Source: CAWHMN01 sp051001135
GTDB taxonomy: Bacteria > Acidobacteriota > Terriglobia > Terriglobales > Acidobacteriaceae
DNA: 64,000 bases
Assembly: GCA_051001135.1 (NCBI GenBank)
Contig: JBPCNO010000107.1
Location: forward strand, 1 to 64,000
Direction of reading: 5' to 3'
This document shows positions 1 through 8,728 of this stretch, one piece after another; the first letter of the stretch is position 1, and each line of letters opens with the position of its first letter. A program made the position numbers and the translations under genes. The notes below the pieces were generated by a model. That model made no database searches and was not told where the DNA came from. It worked only from the letters and a program-made list of their open reading frames with translations.

Positions 1-151
1 GAATGACGTCGTAGTTGGAGGGGACATTGAACTGCGAGCGCACCAGCACTTCGATGCGGCGGTTTACCGTGGCGTGGGGCGGCGTTTGCGCGCGGCAACC
101 GGCAGCCAGGACGATGATCGCGCAGCACAGCAGAAGACGAATTCGGGACAA
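1..151 (-). CDS. Exported thioredoxin/DsbA-like lipoprotein, N-terminus only (runs off the window)
   Basis: Reading leftward from a TTG at 149-151 gives a 50-residue N-terminus that continues beyond position 1. A purine-rich AAAGGCGG lies about 5 bases before the TTG. Residues 1-19 form a lipoprotein signal with a hydrophobic core and the lipobox LAAGC (Cys19 would be lipidated). The mature start, NRRIEVLVRSQFNVPSNYDV, resembles the N-terminus of acidobacterial periplasmic thioredoxin/DsbA-like proteins; that match is from memory, and the catalytic CxxC would lie outside the window. Signal and frame are seen directly; the family is inferred. Confidence 0.55.
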   Translation of the reverse strand, partial: MSRIRLLLCCAIIVLAAGCRAQTPPHATVNRRIEVLVRSQFNVPSNYDVI

Positions 152-505
152 TACAGCCGCCTTTCAGGATACGGTCTCCTGATTATTGCAGGAATGGAGC
201 CGGGCGGTGAAGCCGCGGCAGGGAGTCCGCGTGCACGGTATGACGGCGGCAATCGATAGGCCCTCCATTTTGAGCCGTGCTTTCCTCGTGCAGGATTTCT
301 CTTTATCACCCGATTACCGGCCGATCACTTCGTTCTTGGTTCGGAGTGTGCGCTGAGCCGCTGCTGGAGGCGCTTTGTCAGTAAGGTCGATCTGCATGAA
401 AATGGAAGTATGGAAGAACGCGCAAGCCGGATTGTGAATCCAAGGTATGAAGTTGCTCCTAACCAATAGGCCGCCGCTTACCCGCTCATACTCAGGAGAT
501 ACCCC
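152..505. other. Intergenic region, no gene recognised
   Basis: This 354-base divergent region separates the leftward lipoprotein from the rightward esterase. Open frames on both strands here lack recognisable protein features. It must hold both promoters, but I cannot pick a convincing -35/-10 pair by eye. Confidence 0.5.
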
Positions 506-1588
506 ATGCAGTTCCGGCTCGCCCGTCCGACGTATGCCTTGATCCTTGCGTCATTCTTGTTCACGTGTTCCGTAATCGCCGCCCAACAGACGCCCGCCCC
601 CGCCCAAACCGCGTCTGCAGCGCAGACGACATTCCCCCTCGATCCGCAGATGGCCAAGGTAATCCAGGCGTACAAAATGATTGCTGGAACTCCAATTTAC
701 GATCTCTCGCCCCAAGATGCGCGCCAGCAGTTCTCGGCAGAGGATGCGGAGAAGGCCGTGGCCCGTGCGACAGGTGTTCAAAAGGCGCCTGAACCGGTCG
801 CGAAGATCGTCGATCAAATGATTCCCGGACCGGGCGGCCCCCTGCCGATTCGCATCTACACGCCTAGCGGCACCGGTCCATTCCCCGTAGTCGTCTACTA
901 TCATGGCGGCGGCTTCGTCATCGCCACCATCGATACCTACGACGCAACGCCGCGCGCGGTCGCCAACCTGGCGCACGCCGTCGTAGTCTCGGTTGAATAT
1001 CGCAAAGCCCCTGAACATAAGTTTCCGGCAGCCGTGAATGACGCCTTCGCTGCCTACAAGTGGGTGCTACAGAACGCCGGTAGTTTCAACGGGGACGGCA
1101 ACCGCGTAGCCGTGCTGGGAGAAAGCGCAGGCGGCAACCTGGCGGCAGTGGTCTGCATTGAAGCACGCGATCAGGGCATTCGGATGCCAGTGCGCCAGGT
1201 ACTGGTCTATCCGATCACGCAATACAGCCTCAACACCTACTCCGACATCGCCTACGCCAACGCCACCCCACTGAACCTTCCCGCGTTGAAGTGGTTTTAT
1301 GGCTTCTATCTCTCTTCTCCCGCCGACGCCAACAATCCGCTGGCCGCGCCGTTGAAGGGCAATCTTCGGAACCTGCCAGGGGCCACTATCATCGCCGCTG
1401 AGATCGACCCGCTGGGCAGCGATGGCCGTCAGTATGCCATCAAGCTCAAGGACTACGGTGTCCCTGTGAACTACAAGTTCTATAGCGGCGTGACTCACGA
1501 GTTCTTTGGCATGGGCGCGGTAGTAGACAAAGCGAAGCAAGCGGAGCAGCAGGCGGCTGCCGATCTGCGCATTGCATTCCACGAGTAG
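506..1588 (+). CDS. Secreted alpha/beta-hydrolase, HSL-type (family IV) esterase
   Basis: A carboxylesterase of the hormone-sensitive-lipase family, predicted to act in the periplasm or outside the cell on short acyl esters. Residues 1-26 are a Sec signal peptide ending around VIAAQQ, followed by a short Pro/Ala linker. The oxyanion-hole motif HGGGF is at 133-137, the nucleophile elbow GESAGG places Ser207, the acid is probably Asp301 in EIDPL, and the base is His331 in THEFF; all parts of the triad are present. The ATG is preceded by AGGAG at a good distance. It converges on lptD with 85 bases between the stops and appears monocistronic. The substrate cannot be told from sequence. Confidence 0.85.
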   Translation: MQFRLARPTYALILASFLFTCSVIAAQQTPAPAQTASAAQTTFPLDPQMAKVIQAYKMIAGTPIYDLSPQDARQQFSAEDAEKAVARATGVQKAPEPVAKIVDQMIPGPGGPLPIRIYTPSGTGPFPVVVYYHGGGFVIATIDTYDATPRAVANLAHAVVVSVEYRKAPEHKFPAAVNDAFAAYKWVLQNAGSFNGDGNRVAVLGESAGGNLAAVVCIEARDQGIRMPVRQVLVYPITQYSLNTYSDIAYANATPLNLPALKWFYGFYLSSPADANNPLAAPLKGNLRNLPGATIIAAEIDPLGSDGRQYAIKLKDYGVPVNYKFYSGVTHEFFGMGAVVDKAKQAEQQAAADLRIAFHE

Positions 1589-1673
1589 TTCCCCGGCAAT
1601 CATGCGGTTCGGCGCTGCAGCACTGGAGATGCGGCGCCGCGCATCATCTCTCTGAGGCCACAGGTCCGATCGC

Positions 1674-4289
1674 CTAATAGATCAGTTGTGAGCGGTTGAT
1701 ATTGCCGGCTGTGCCCACGCCCGCCAGGGTGAAGTTGAAGCTTTCATAGTTCTCGTTGCGCTCCTGACCCAGAGCGAGCCGGCGATATTCAACCGTAACG
1801 CCGCAGCAGTCCCAGTTATAACTCGCCTGCACGCCGCCATACTGCAGCTCACTGCGATTGAGATCGAGTCCCGTATTCAGCCCCGCGCTGAATCCCGGCT
1901 TGGTGCCGTACCCGTATCCAACCAGCAGCCGGAGCTGATCATAGTTGGTCGCCTGGGAAGCGCTATCGGCGCTGAAGACAGCGTTCAACTCATCCAGGCG
2001 GGCGTGGCTGATGGAAGCGAAGTAACTGTTGTGGCGAACATCCGCATACACATTGCTGCCGTTGATCCGTCCCGCTTTCGGATCGTAGTCCAGGTCCCAC
2101 CCGAAATCGACCTGCTGGTCCGTGTGCACGGCCAGCCGCGAGATGATGGGCGAATAGTTTCTCGGGCCGGCGAGAAAGGAGATACCGGCGAAATCCAGCG
2201 TCGAATCGATCACGTTGCGGCGATCGGCAAACACCGCGCCTCCGAATCCCGGCTCGAAGAAATGCTTCTGCGCCACGGTCCAGCTCACGTTGTCGCTGGT
2301 TGCGCCACCGCACTCGCGATAGTCGATCGGCAGGAAGATGCGCCCGGTCACCGGCGGCGGCACGTCGGGATTGGTGCAGGGCTTGTTCTTCCGGCGCTTG
2401 AAGTAGAGCCGCTGCGTGAGCGCATACTCCACCTCGTTGGTGTCGGTCGCGATATCCACCGGATCGAAGCGCAGAATGGACCGGAAGTTATTGATGCCGG
2501 CGACGTAGCGGTAATGGATCTCCGGCTCAATGGTGTGGCGCATGGTCCGGTTGTAATGGGCCAGCCACGCCGGCGTGAAGTCCCGCTCGATCACCGGTGG
2601 CCGCAGATCGAGCCCCGCTTCCAGGTCCTTGCGGTTCGCGCTGGCGCTGCGATACACCGGCACGAACGAATCGGAGCCCGGTGGAACGATAAAGCTGGGC
2701 GCCTGGCTCTTGGAATAGAAGGTGTCGCGGACAGCGAACTCCGGCCGCACATTCCATCCGGCAAAATGCAGTGGAAGCGAGACGGTGGGACGCCCGTCGA
2801 TGCGTCCAACATAATCGGCTGTGTTGAAGTAAGGCTCATGCCGGTTCAAGCCCGCCACGGAACCGCCCACGCTCCAGACCAACGGAGTTCCTTCGAGCCG
2901 GTGATCCACGGAGCCAGCATCGAATGAGGGCAGGTGCGCGATGACGATATCGCTCACCGGATTGACCGAGGCATAGTTGATATACCGGTTAAAGGCGAGG
3001 TTTTGCGAAAGCCCATTGCGATTATGGCTGATAAAGATGTTGGAGTTCACCTGCGAGGCCGTGGCCTGCGAGAAGCTCTCCGCAAATGCCTGTCGATAGA
3101 TGATGGAGCTGAGATACTCCGCGTTGGCCACGAAGCGCGTGTAATCGCCAAGAGTGCGCCGCGCGTTGAGCAGGACATCCTGCCCACCCTGGTTCTGATA
3201 ACCGCTGCCCAGCGTGATGCCGCGATCGAACAGCGCGGTAAAGCGCAGATCGGCGAAGTCCTCCCCGCGCCCGCGATAGCGGAACTCGCCGCTGGGGGCC
3301 CAGCCGCGCTTGGAGTAGTAGTCGGTGCCGGCTGTCAGGTCCATACTGCGGTTCAGCACCAGGTAGCCCTGTTCTCCTATCACCGTACCTTTGGTAGAGG
3401 AGTTGGAGTACACCGGAATCAACAGGCCGGACTGGCGCTCCGAGCTGACAGGATGCGTGACATACGGCAGGTACAAGATCGGAACGCCGGCCAGCCGGAA
3501 GAGCGCGTTCTTCGCGCTGGCCAGGCCCTGGCTCACGCTGATCTCCCCCGCGGTCAGCCGCCAGTCCGGGCGCGGCAGACGGCAGGAGGTCATGGTGCCA
3601 TCGATGACCTTGTACTCCTCCGGCCCGGACTTGATGACCACGCGGCCGGTAAAGATAAAGGGATTGATCCCGGTGTAGATCACCTTGCGCCGGCTGGAGT
3701 TTACCCGCACACCCACGCTGCCCAGCACGTTGTAGAAGCGTCCAGTATCGAGATCCAGATTGAGCGTACCGTGGTCCGCGTCGATGCGCTCATCATCCTT
3801 GCCGCCCTCAAGCTGTAGATGGCCCTCCGCCTCTACGTCGCCGGTGTCCTGGTTATAGCTGACCTTGTCCGCACGCACGATGTAGCTGCGATAGGTGATC
3901 GTCACCTCACCAATCAGCGTGTAGATGCTTCCCGTCTTGCGCTGCTGCTGCGCCTCGATGCGGACCGGGGTGCCCTTCCCGGTTTGGGGTACTGGCTCCG
4001 CCACCGGAATGGCGCCGGGCGCCTCCGGCAGAGACTTTGCCGCTCCGTCCGCCGCTTCTCCGTCCGCCGATCCGGAGCCTGCCTGTGCCGGCTTCGGAAT
4101 TTCAGCGGGCGCCTTCTGCGTGTCTGGCTGCGTATTTGCGGGGGGCGTGTTCTCCGCTTGCGCAGGTGATTCGCCGGGTGCCGGTGCCATCGTCGCCAAT
4201 GCCCAAACTGGAAGCTGCGGATGACACAGCCCCAGGAGCGTGATACACAGAAAAGTGCGAAGGATTTTCGGCACGGGCGAACTCAGCAT
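1674..4289 (-). CDS. lptD: LPS-assembly outer membrane protein LptD
   Basis: LptD is the outer-membrane barrel that takes lipopolysaccharide delivered across the periplasm by the Lpt bridge and inserts it into the outer leaflet. The 871-residue protein has a signal peptide (about 1-31, ending near PVWA), a Pro/Ala-rich linker to about 105, an LptA/OstA-like beta-jellyroll domain (about 107-180) and a long C-terminal barrel. A DCCG pair near the C-terminus fits the conserved LptD C-terminal cysteines. The frame stays open about 1.5 kb upstream, antisense to the RDD gene, but the start at 4289 is chosen because it directly begins the signal peptide. The presence of LptD shows a diderm with LPS. 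Confidence 0.92.
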   Translation of the reverse strand: MLSSPVPKILRTFLCITLLGLCHPQLPVWALATMAPAPGESPAQAENTPPANTQPDTQKAPAEIPKPAQAGSGSADGEAADGAAKSLPEAPGAIPVAEPVPQTGKGTPVRIEAQQQRKTGSIYTLIGEVTITYRSYIVRADKVSYNQDTGDVEAEGHLQLEGGKDDERIDADHGTLNLDLDTGRFYNVLGSVGVRVNSSRRKVIYTGINPFIFTGRVVIKSGPEEYKVIDGTMTSCRLPRPDWRLTAGEISVSQGLASAKNALFRLAGVPILYLPYVTHPVSSERQSGLLIPVYSNSSTKGTVIGEQGYLVLNRSMDLTAGTDYYSKRGWAPSGEFRYRGRGEDFADLRFTALFDRGITLGSGYQNQGGQDVLLNARRTLGDYTRFVANAEYLSSIIYRQAFAESFSQATASQVNSNIFISHNRNGLSQNLAFNRYINYASVNPVSDIVIAHLPSFDAGSVDHRLEGTPLVWSVGGSVAGLNRHEPYFNTADYVGRIDGRPTVSLPLHFAGWNVRPEFAVRDTFYSKSQAPSFIVPPGSDSFVPVYRSASANRKDLEAGLDLRPPVIERDFTPAWLAHYNRTMRHTIEPEIHYRYVAGINNFRSILRFDPVDIATDTNEVEYALTQRLYFKRRKNKPCTNPDVPPPVTGRIFLPIDYRECGGATSDNVSWTVAQKHFFEPGFGGAVFADRRNVIDSTLDFAGISFLAGPRNYSPIISRLAVHTDQQVDFGWDLDYDPKAGRINGSNVYADVRHNSYFASISHARLDELNAVFSADSASQATNYDQLRLLVGYGYGTKPGFSAGLNTGLDLNRSELQYGGVQASYNWDCCGVTVEYRRLALGQERNENYESFNFTLAGVGTAGNINRSQLIY

Positions 4290-4422
4290 AACAAACGCGG
4301 GTGTGCGCCACGCGTCCGGCTCCGCGCAGCTCTGGCTCTCGACGTTTCGCCTCTCGCGGTCACGTTCGATCGTGCCACGGGGGGCGTGTGCATCCGCCAC
4401 CTCCAACCCTCCACCTGCCGCA

Positions 4423-4458
4423 AAGGCCCTTCTCCATGCAGCTTGAGGAAGGGGCCTT
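4423..4458. repeat. Inverted repeat between lptD and the RDD gene
   Basis: AAGGCCCTTCTC at 4423-4434 faces GAGGAAGGGGCCTT at 4445-4458, giving a near-perfect stem with a 10-base loop. There is no T-run after it, so it is not a classical terminator. It sits in the divergent lptD/RDD promoter region and could be a leader hairpin of the rightward transcript. Confidence 0.4.
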
Positions 4459-4505
4459 GCGCGGCGAGACTTTCTTGATTGTGTGTGTAGCGAGAGGATC
4501 ACGCA

Positions 4506-5978
4506 GTGAGTACTGCATCTCCGGGACCGAATACCAACCAGAGAGTTACCGGCTCCGCAAATAGTGAGCCGGCCTGGAAGCCCGGCGTCGAGCCAGCCTG
4601 GAAAATGGAGCTGCAGCAGAAGCTGGCTGCCAGCCGCGCGCGCCGCGGCGGTCCGGCAGAGAGTCCATCGTCCGCGCACGGCGACCGGCACGCTCGCCTC
4701 GCAAATCCGGCAAACGAAGCCGGTCGGTCGCAGCATGGTGCGGACGGCGCACGCGCTTCTCTGGCCGCTGCGGTGGCCGCTCGCTACTCCAGCCTGCCCA
4801 GCTACCGCGAGGCCCTGGCGCAGCAGGCCCATGCCGCCGCGCAAGCCGCGGAAGACGCCGCGCTGCACGCCCACGCCGCCGCGGAGGCGGTTCTGGCGCA
4901 AATCGAGGAAAGCCGCGCCATGGAACGGGCTGACCGTGAAGCGCGCGATGCGGAAGAGCGCGCGATGATGCAGGCGGCAGAACAGCCTGCCGTGAAGCTC
5001 ACGCTCGATCCCCGCACCCAACAGCATCTGGACCAGCATCGGGCTGCCTTGGAAGCACACCAGTCTGCGCGCCAGTCTGGGCACCAGTCCGGGCGCGATA
5101 CCGCATACGGTCAGCCGGTCTTCACGCCGTCCACGCCTCGGCTCACCGATCCTATCGAAGAGGTCCTGGTGACGCCCTCCATTCCTCTGGCGGCCAATCT
5201 CATCGAGTTTCCGCGTGAACTGGTCGCGGTGCGCAAGGCCCGGCCGCGCCTGGCCGAGGGTCCGCTGCGCGAGGCTCCTTCCGGCGAGGGTCCGGGCGAG
5301 CGAGACGAAGGCGGCAGTCAGGATGCATCGCAACTGCGCATCGTGGAAGTGAACCCGTGGGAAGTGAACCCGAGGGAAGTGAACCCGTGGGAGGTGCAGT
5401 CGTCGGCAGCGAACCCTCAGGGGATGGAGCGGGGCGGCGCCTCCGCACGCACACAGTCTCGCACTGGCCACACGCGCGGCGCGTCGGAGTGGTCGGCCAT
5501 CCGGCTGGACTCCGGGCAGCCCGGCCGGGAGCAGCCGCATCCTTCCCCAAAGACCTTGGCCGTGCCCCTCAAGACCGCATCCATCCAGGACCGCCTCATG
5601 TCGGCGCTGGTTGACTTCGCTCTGGTGAGCGCGGGCTTCCTGCTCTTCGTGCTGGTCTTCTGCGCCTGCACCGCGCATCCGCCTACCGGCAGGGCCGCGC
5701 TCGTCGGTTCCGCCGCCGTGCTGCTGGGGTTCTTCGTCGTCTACCAACTGCTCTTCTTCACCTTTGGCGAAGCAACGCCCGGCATGTCCTACGCGCACAT
5801 CGCGCTTTGCACCTTTGAGGACAGCAATCCCACGCGTAAGGCGATGCGCCGTCGTGTCGGCGCCCTGCTGCTTTCCGCACTCCCGGTCGGGTTGGGCCTG
5901 CTATGGGCCGTCTTCGATGAAGATCGTCTCGGCTGGCACGACCGCATCAGTGGCATGTACCAGCGCAGCTATCGTTAA
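4506..5978 (+). CDS. RDD-family membrane protein with long disordered N-terminus
   Basis: The C-terminal third (about 359-490) is an RDD domain: SIQDRLMSALVDFALVSAG opens it with the Arg/Asp pattern, followed by two or three membrane helices (LLFVLVFCAC; VLLGFFVVYQLLFF) and the closing GWHDRISGMY motif. RDD proteins are membrane proteins of mostly unknown function, sometimes linked to ion exchange. The first 350 residues are Ala/Arg/Glu-rich and partly coiled-coil-like (HAAAQAAEDAALHAHAAAEA), with a 15-bp tandem repeat encoding EVNPW units at 5346-5390. The start is GTG at 4506 with a GAGAGGA site upstream. It is transcribed divergently from lptD. No function can be assigned to the N-terminal region. 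Confidence 0.8.
   Translation: MSTASPGPNTNQRVTGSANSEPAWKPGVEPAWKMELQQKLAASRARRGGPAESPSSAHGDRHARLANPANEAGRSQHGADGARASLAAAVAARYSSLPSYREALAQQAHAAAQAAEDAALHAHAAAEAVLAQIEESRAMERADREARDAEERAMMQAAEQPAVKLTLDPRTQQHLDQHRAALEAHQSARQSGHQSGRDTAYGQPVFTPSTPRLTDPIEEVLVTPSIPLAANLIEFPRELVAVRKARPRLAEGPLREAPSGEGPGERDEGGSQDASQLRIVEVNPWEVNPREVNPWEVQSSAANPQGMERGGASARTQSRTGHTRGASEWSAIRLDSGQPGREQPHPSPKTLAVPLKTASIQDRLMSALVDFALVSAGFLLFVLVFCACTAHPPTGRAALVGSAAVLLGFFVVYQLLFFTFGEATPGMSYAHIALCTFEDSNPTRKAMRRRVGALLLSALPVGLGLLWAVFDEDRLGWHDRISGMYQRSYR
5346..5390 (+). repeat. 15-bp tandem repeat, 3 copies, in-frame in RDD gene
   Basis: Three units of gaagtgaacccgtgg (the middle unit has one change) encode EVNPW-EVNPR-EVNPW; a fourth, decayed unit follows. 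The unit is a multiple of three, so copy-number change would keep the frame. Confidence 0.85.
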
Positions 5979-6123
5979 CGCGTTCTGTTTTGCTTGAGTA
6001 GTCGCGGGTGCCCCAGCTCTTTCCCTCGACTTTGAGTAGAGGTGTGCAGCTATAACGCAGCGTCTTCAACTCGGCCTTCTGCTCTGCATCGCCGGGTGGG
6101 CTCTCACCTGTCAATCCCAGCCT

Positions 6124-7152
6124 GTGTCGCAGGATGCCAACGGCAATTCTCTTCCCGCACACTGCGCGCAGTACCGCACGATCGCAGCGCCGTCCTCCGA
6201 TCAACCCACTGCGGAACAGAAGAGTCGGCTCGCGAAGTGCGACTCGCAGTCGCTTTACTATGGCATCGGCAAGACCGCCGATCCCGTCTCTGCCCGGCAG
6301 TGCGCCTACGTCGAACGGGCGGCAGGAGAGAATGCCGGCCATCCACTGAGCGGTGCTGCGATCCTCGCCATGATCTACGCCAACGGCGAGGGAGTTCCGC
6401 GCAACTATGCTTTGGCGCTCAAGTTCGCCTGCGAGGCCGGCGGTGCGCCGGCGGAGAGCGAAGGACGCGTTCAGCATCTAGAGCATCTACAAACAAAGGA
6501 GCATCTGCAAACAAAGGAGCATCTGCAGCAAACAGCGAAAGCTGCGACCGATTTCGATTTCTGCGACGACATCACCAGCGGCTACATGCAGGGCTTCTGC
6601 GCGGCGAAGGACGATCGAATCACACAAGCGAAGCGTGACCAACGGCTCAACGCGATCATGAGTCGATGGACCGCCAAGCAGAAGACAGCCTTCGCTCCGC
6701 TTGAGAAAGCAGCCGATGCCTTCTTTTCCGAACACGCCCGCAGTGAAGTGGACCAGAGCGGTACCGGACGCGCCGCCTTTGTCCTCGACGAGGAGACCAA
6801 GATGCGCAACGCCTTCGTTGCGGCCATCTCCAAATTCGAGAAAGGCGATCGACCCCGCTCTTCCGCCGCGCAGTTCCGCGCTGCCGACTCTGCGCTGAAC
6901 GCCACTTACGCAAACGCGCTCAAGGCCACCGCCTCGACCAATCCCAACTCCGCCGCGCGAGCCTTCGGCACGATCACCGACGACGATCTCCGCAACACCC
7001 AGCGCCTATGGCTGCGCTACCGCGATGCCTGGGTCATCTTCGGCGCGGTGAAATACCCCAGCGTCTCCGCCGATAGCTGGCGCACCTGGGCCACGCTGGC
7101 CCGCACTCGGCAGCTCGCGCGGTTCACGGGGCCACACAAGCCAGGTGCGTGA
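6124..7152 (+). CDS. Secreted Sel1-repeat / LprI-domain protein
   Basis: Residues about 75-110 match a Sel1-like repeat (AAILAMIYANGEGVPRNYAL), a helical scaffold. The C-terminal ~100 residues fit the LprI (DUF1311) domain, with DSALNATYANAL and DDDLRNTQRLWLRYRDAW, a family that includes lysozyme-inhibitor-type lipoproteins. Cysteines recur in pairs, as expected for an exported protein. The GTG at 6124 is a conservative start: the same frame reads through a clear signal sequence from about 6052 (QRLQLGLLLCIAGWALTC) without any ATG, GTG or TTG. Either a rare start (ATA at 6052, AGAGG just upstream) is used or a start codon was lost. An 18-bp triple repeat lies at 6481-6534. Confidence 0.7.
   Translation: MSQDANGNSLPAHCAQYRTIAAPSSDQPTAEQKSRLAKCDSQSLYYGIGKTADPVSARQCAYVERAAGENAGHPLSGAAILAMIYANGEGVPRNYALALKFACEAGGAPAESEGRVQHLEHLQTKEHLQTKEHLQQTAKAATDFDFCDDITSGYMQGFCAAKDDRITQAKRDQRLNAIMSRWTAKQKTAFAPLEKAADAFFSEHARSEVDQSGTGRAAFVLDEETKMRNAFVAAISKFEKGDRPRSSAAQFRAADSALNATYANALKATASTNPNSAARAFGTITDDDLRNTQRLWLRYRDAWVIFGAVKYPSVSADSWRTWATLARTRQLARFTGPHKPGA
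6481..6534 (+). repeat. 18-bp tandem repeat, 3 copies, in-frame
   Basis: Units of gagcatctgcaaacaaag encode EHLQTK-EHLQTK-EHLQQT between the Sel1-like and LprI-like parts. The first two units differ at one base; the third is degenerate at its end. Confidence 0.85.
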
Positions 7153-7234
7153 CACGGGAATTTCTCCCAGGCTCGGCTGCGCGCACCTGCCCTCCGCTTG
7201 CCCGCGCCGGCCGGTTGTGGTCGAATCGCATGCG

Positions 7235-8728
7235 ATGGATCGTCGCCGCTTTCTTCAGCTCTCTACCCTTGCCGCCGGCGCCAGCATGCCGGGACTGCGT
7301 GTCTTCGGCCAGCAGTCGCCCCTAGCCGACGTTCACCTGATCATCGACACTGCGAAGCCGGGCAAGCGCATCGGTTCCGACTTCACCGGGCTGAGCTATG
7401 AGTCGGCACAGCTCAGCGATCCGCAGTTCTTCTCCGGAGATAACGCGCAGCTCATCGGCTTGATCCGGCGGCTGGGCAAGGCCGGAGTCCTGCGCATCGG
7501 CGGCAACACCAGCGAGTACTGCTTCTGGAAGAGCGATCCCCAGCAGGACGCAAGCGCAAGCCAGAAGACCGCGCAGGCTCCCGCTCCTCAGGGTCCCGTC
7601 GGTCCAGATCCCGGACACAGGGTTCCGCCACGGCGCGTCATCCGGCCCCCGGCTGTCCGCAACCTGCGCGAGTTTCTCGATGCCGCCGGCTGGTCGTTGA
7701 TCTACGGGCTGAACATGGGGCTGGGAACGCCGGAGGCGGCTGCCGACGAGGCCGCCTATGTGACCGATACGATCGGGGACCGTTTGATTGCCTTCCAGCT
7801 CTGCAATGAGCCGGACCTCTTCTACAAGAACGGCATACGGCCGGCGGGCTACAACTACGCGCAGTTTGCAGTCGAGTGGCAACGCTTCTTCCAAGCCATC
7901 CGCGCGCGGGTGCCGAAGGCCAACTTTGCCGGACCGGATACCGCATTCAACAACGAGTGGCTGGTACCCTTCGCCAAGCAGTTCAAGCAGGATGTGCGCT
8001 TCGTGTCACAGCACTACTACGCCGAGGGGCCGCCGACCGATGCATCGATGACGCTCGATCGGCTCCTCCATCCTGACCCCAAGCTGCAGCAGGAATTCGC
8101 CGGCATGCGGCAGATGACGGACGACACCGGCCTGCCCTTCCGCCTGGCGGAGACCAACTCCTGTTACGCGGCGGGCAAACAGGGCGTGAGCGATACCTTT
8201 GGCGCCGCGCTCTGGGGAACGGATCTGATGTACCGCCTCGCACAGGCGGGTGGTGAGGGCATCAACTTCCACGGCGGCGGCTACGGCTGGTACACGCCTA
8301 TCGCCGGCACGCGGAAGAATGGCTTCCTCGCGCGCCCGCTCTACTACGGCATGCTGCTCTTCGCGCAAGCCGGCGCCGGGCAGTTGCTGGAGAGCACGCT
8401 CGACGGCACCGGCCATCCTGCCGCCGGTCAACTGCGCACCTACGTTCTTCGGGGAGAGGACGGCCGGCACAAGGTACAGGTGCTGAATCTGAGCGACTCC
8501 CAGAGCGTCCGGCTCACGATACCCGCCGGCCAAAGCGCCGGCAGCGCCACGGTCCTGCGCCTGTCTGCTCCGCGCCTCGAAGACACCACGGATGTGACGC
8601 TCGGCACATCGGTCGTCGGCGATGCGGGAGCCTGGACGCCTGCGGCGCTGCCATCCCTGCCGGTGACGAACAGCTCCCTTGTGCTCGACATACCGGCAGC
8701 GAGCGCAGCGCTCGTCACCCTCGGCTAA
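7235..8728 (+). CDS. Tat-exported glycoside hydrolase, GH79-like (beta-glucuronidase type)
   Basis: A 497-residue retaining glycosidase. The N-terminus MDRRRFLQLSTLAAGAS is a twin-arginine signal, so the enzyme would be exported folded. Landmarks of the GH79 (heparanase / beta-glucuronidase) fold follow: LRIGGNTSEY near 87-95, the acid/base in NEPD (Glu192), and the nucleophile in RLAETNSCY (Glu306), then GINFHGGGYGWY and a C-terminal beta domain. Acidobacterium capsulatum has a characterised GH79 glucuronidase of similar design. The ATG at 7235 is preferred over an upstream in-frame ATG because it begins exactly at the Tat signal. Uronic-acid-containing polysaccharides are the likely substrates (inference). 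Its stop abuts that of the convergent channel gene. Confidence 0.8.
   Translation: MDRRRFLQLSTLAAGASMPGLRVFGQQSPLADVHLIIDTAKPGKRIGSDFTGLSYESAQLSDPQFFSGDNAQLIGLIRRLGKAGVLRIGGNTSEYCFWKSDPQQDASASQKTAQAPAPQGPVGPDPGHRVPPRRVIRPPAVRNLREFLDAAGWSLIYGLNMGLGTPEAAADEAAYVTDTIGDRLIAFQLCNEPDLFYKNGIRPAGYNYAQFAVEWQRFFQAIRARVPKANFAGPDTAFNNEWLVPFAKQFKQDVRFVSQHYYAEGPPTDASMTLDRLLHPDPKLQQEFAGMRQMTDDTGLPFRLAETNSCYAAGKQGVSDTFGAALWGTDLMYRLAQAGGEGINFHGGGYGWYTPIAGTRKNGFLARPLYYGMLLFAQAGAGQLLESTLDGTGHPAAGQLRTYVLRGEDGRHKVQVLNLSDSQSVRLTIPAGQSAGSATVLRLSAPRLEDTTDVTLGTSVVGDAGAWTPAALPSLPVTNSSLVLDIPAASAALVTLG

Noticed and set aside
4290..5798. Long open frame upstream of and in frame with lptD, antisense to the RDD gene
   Set aside because: High-GC antisense openness: the text is Arg/Gly/Ala-rich without domains, and the lptD signal peptide begins at 4289.
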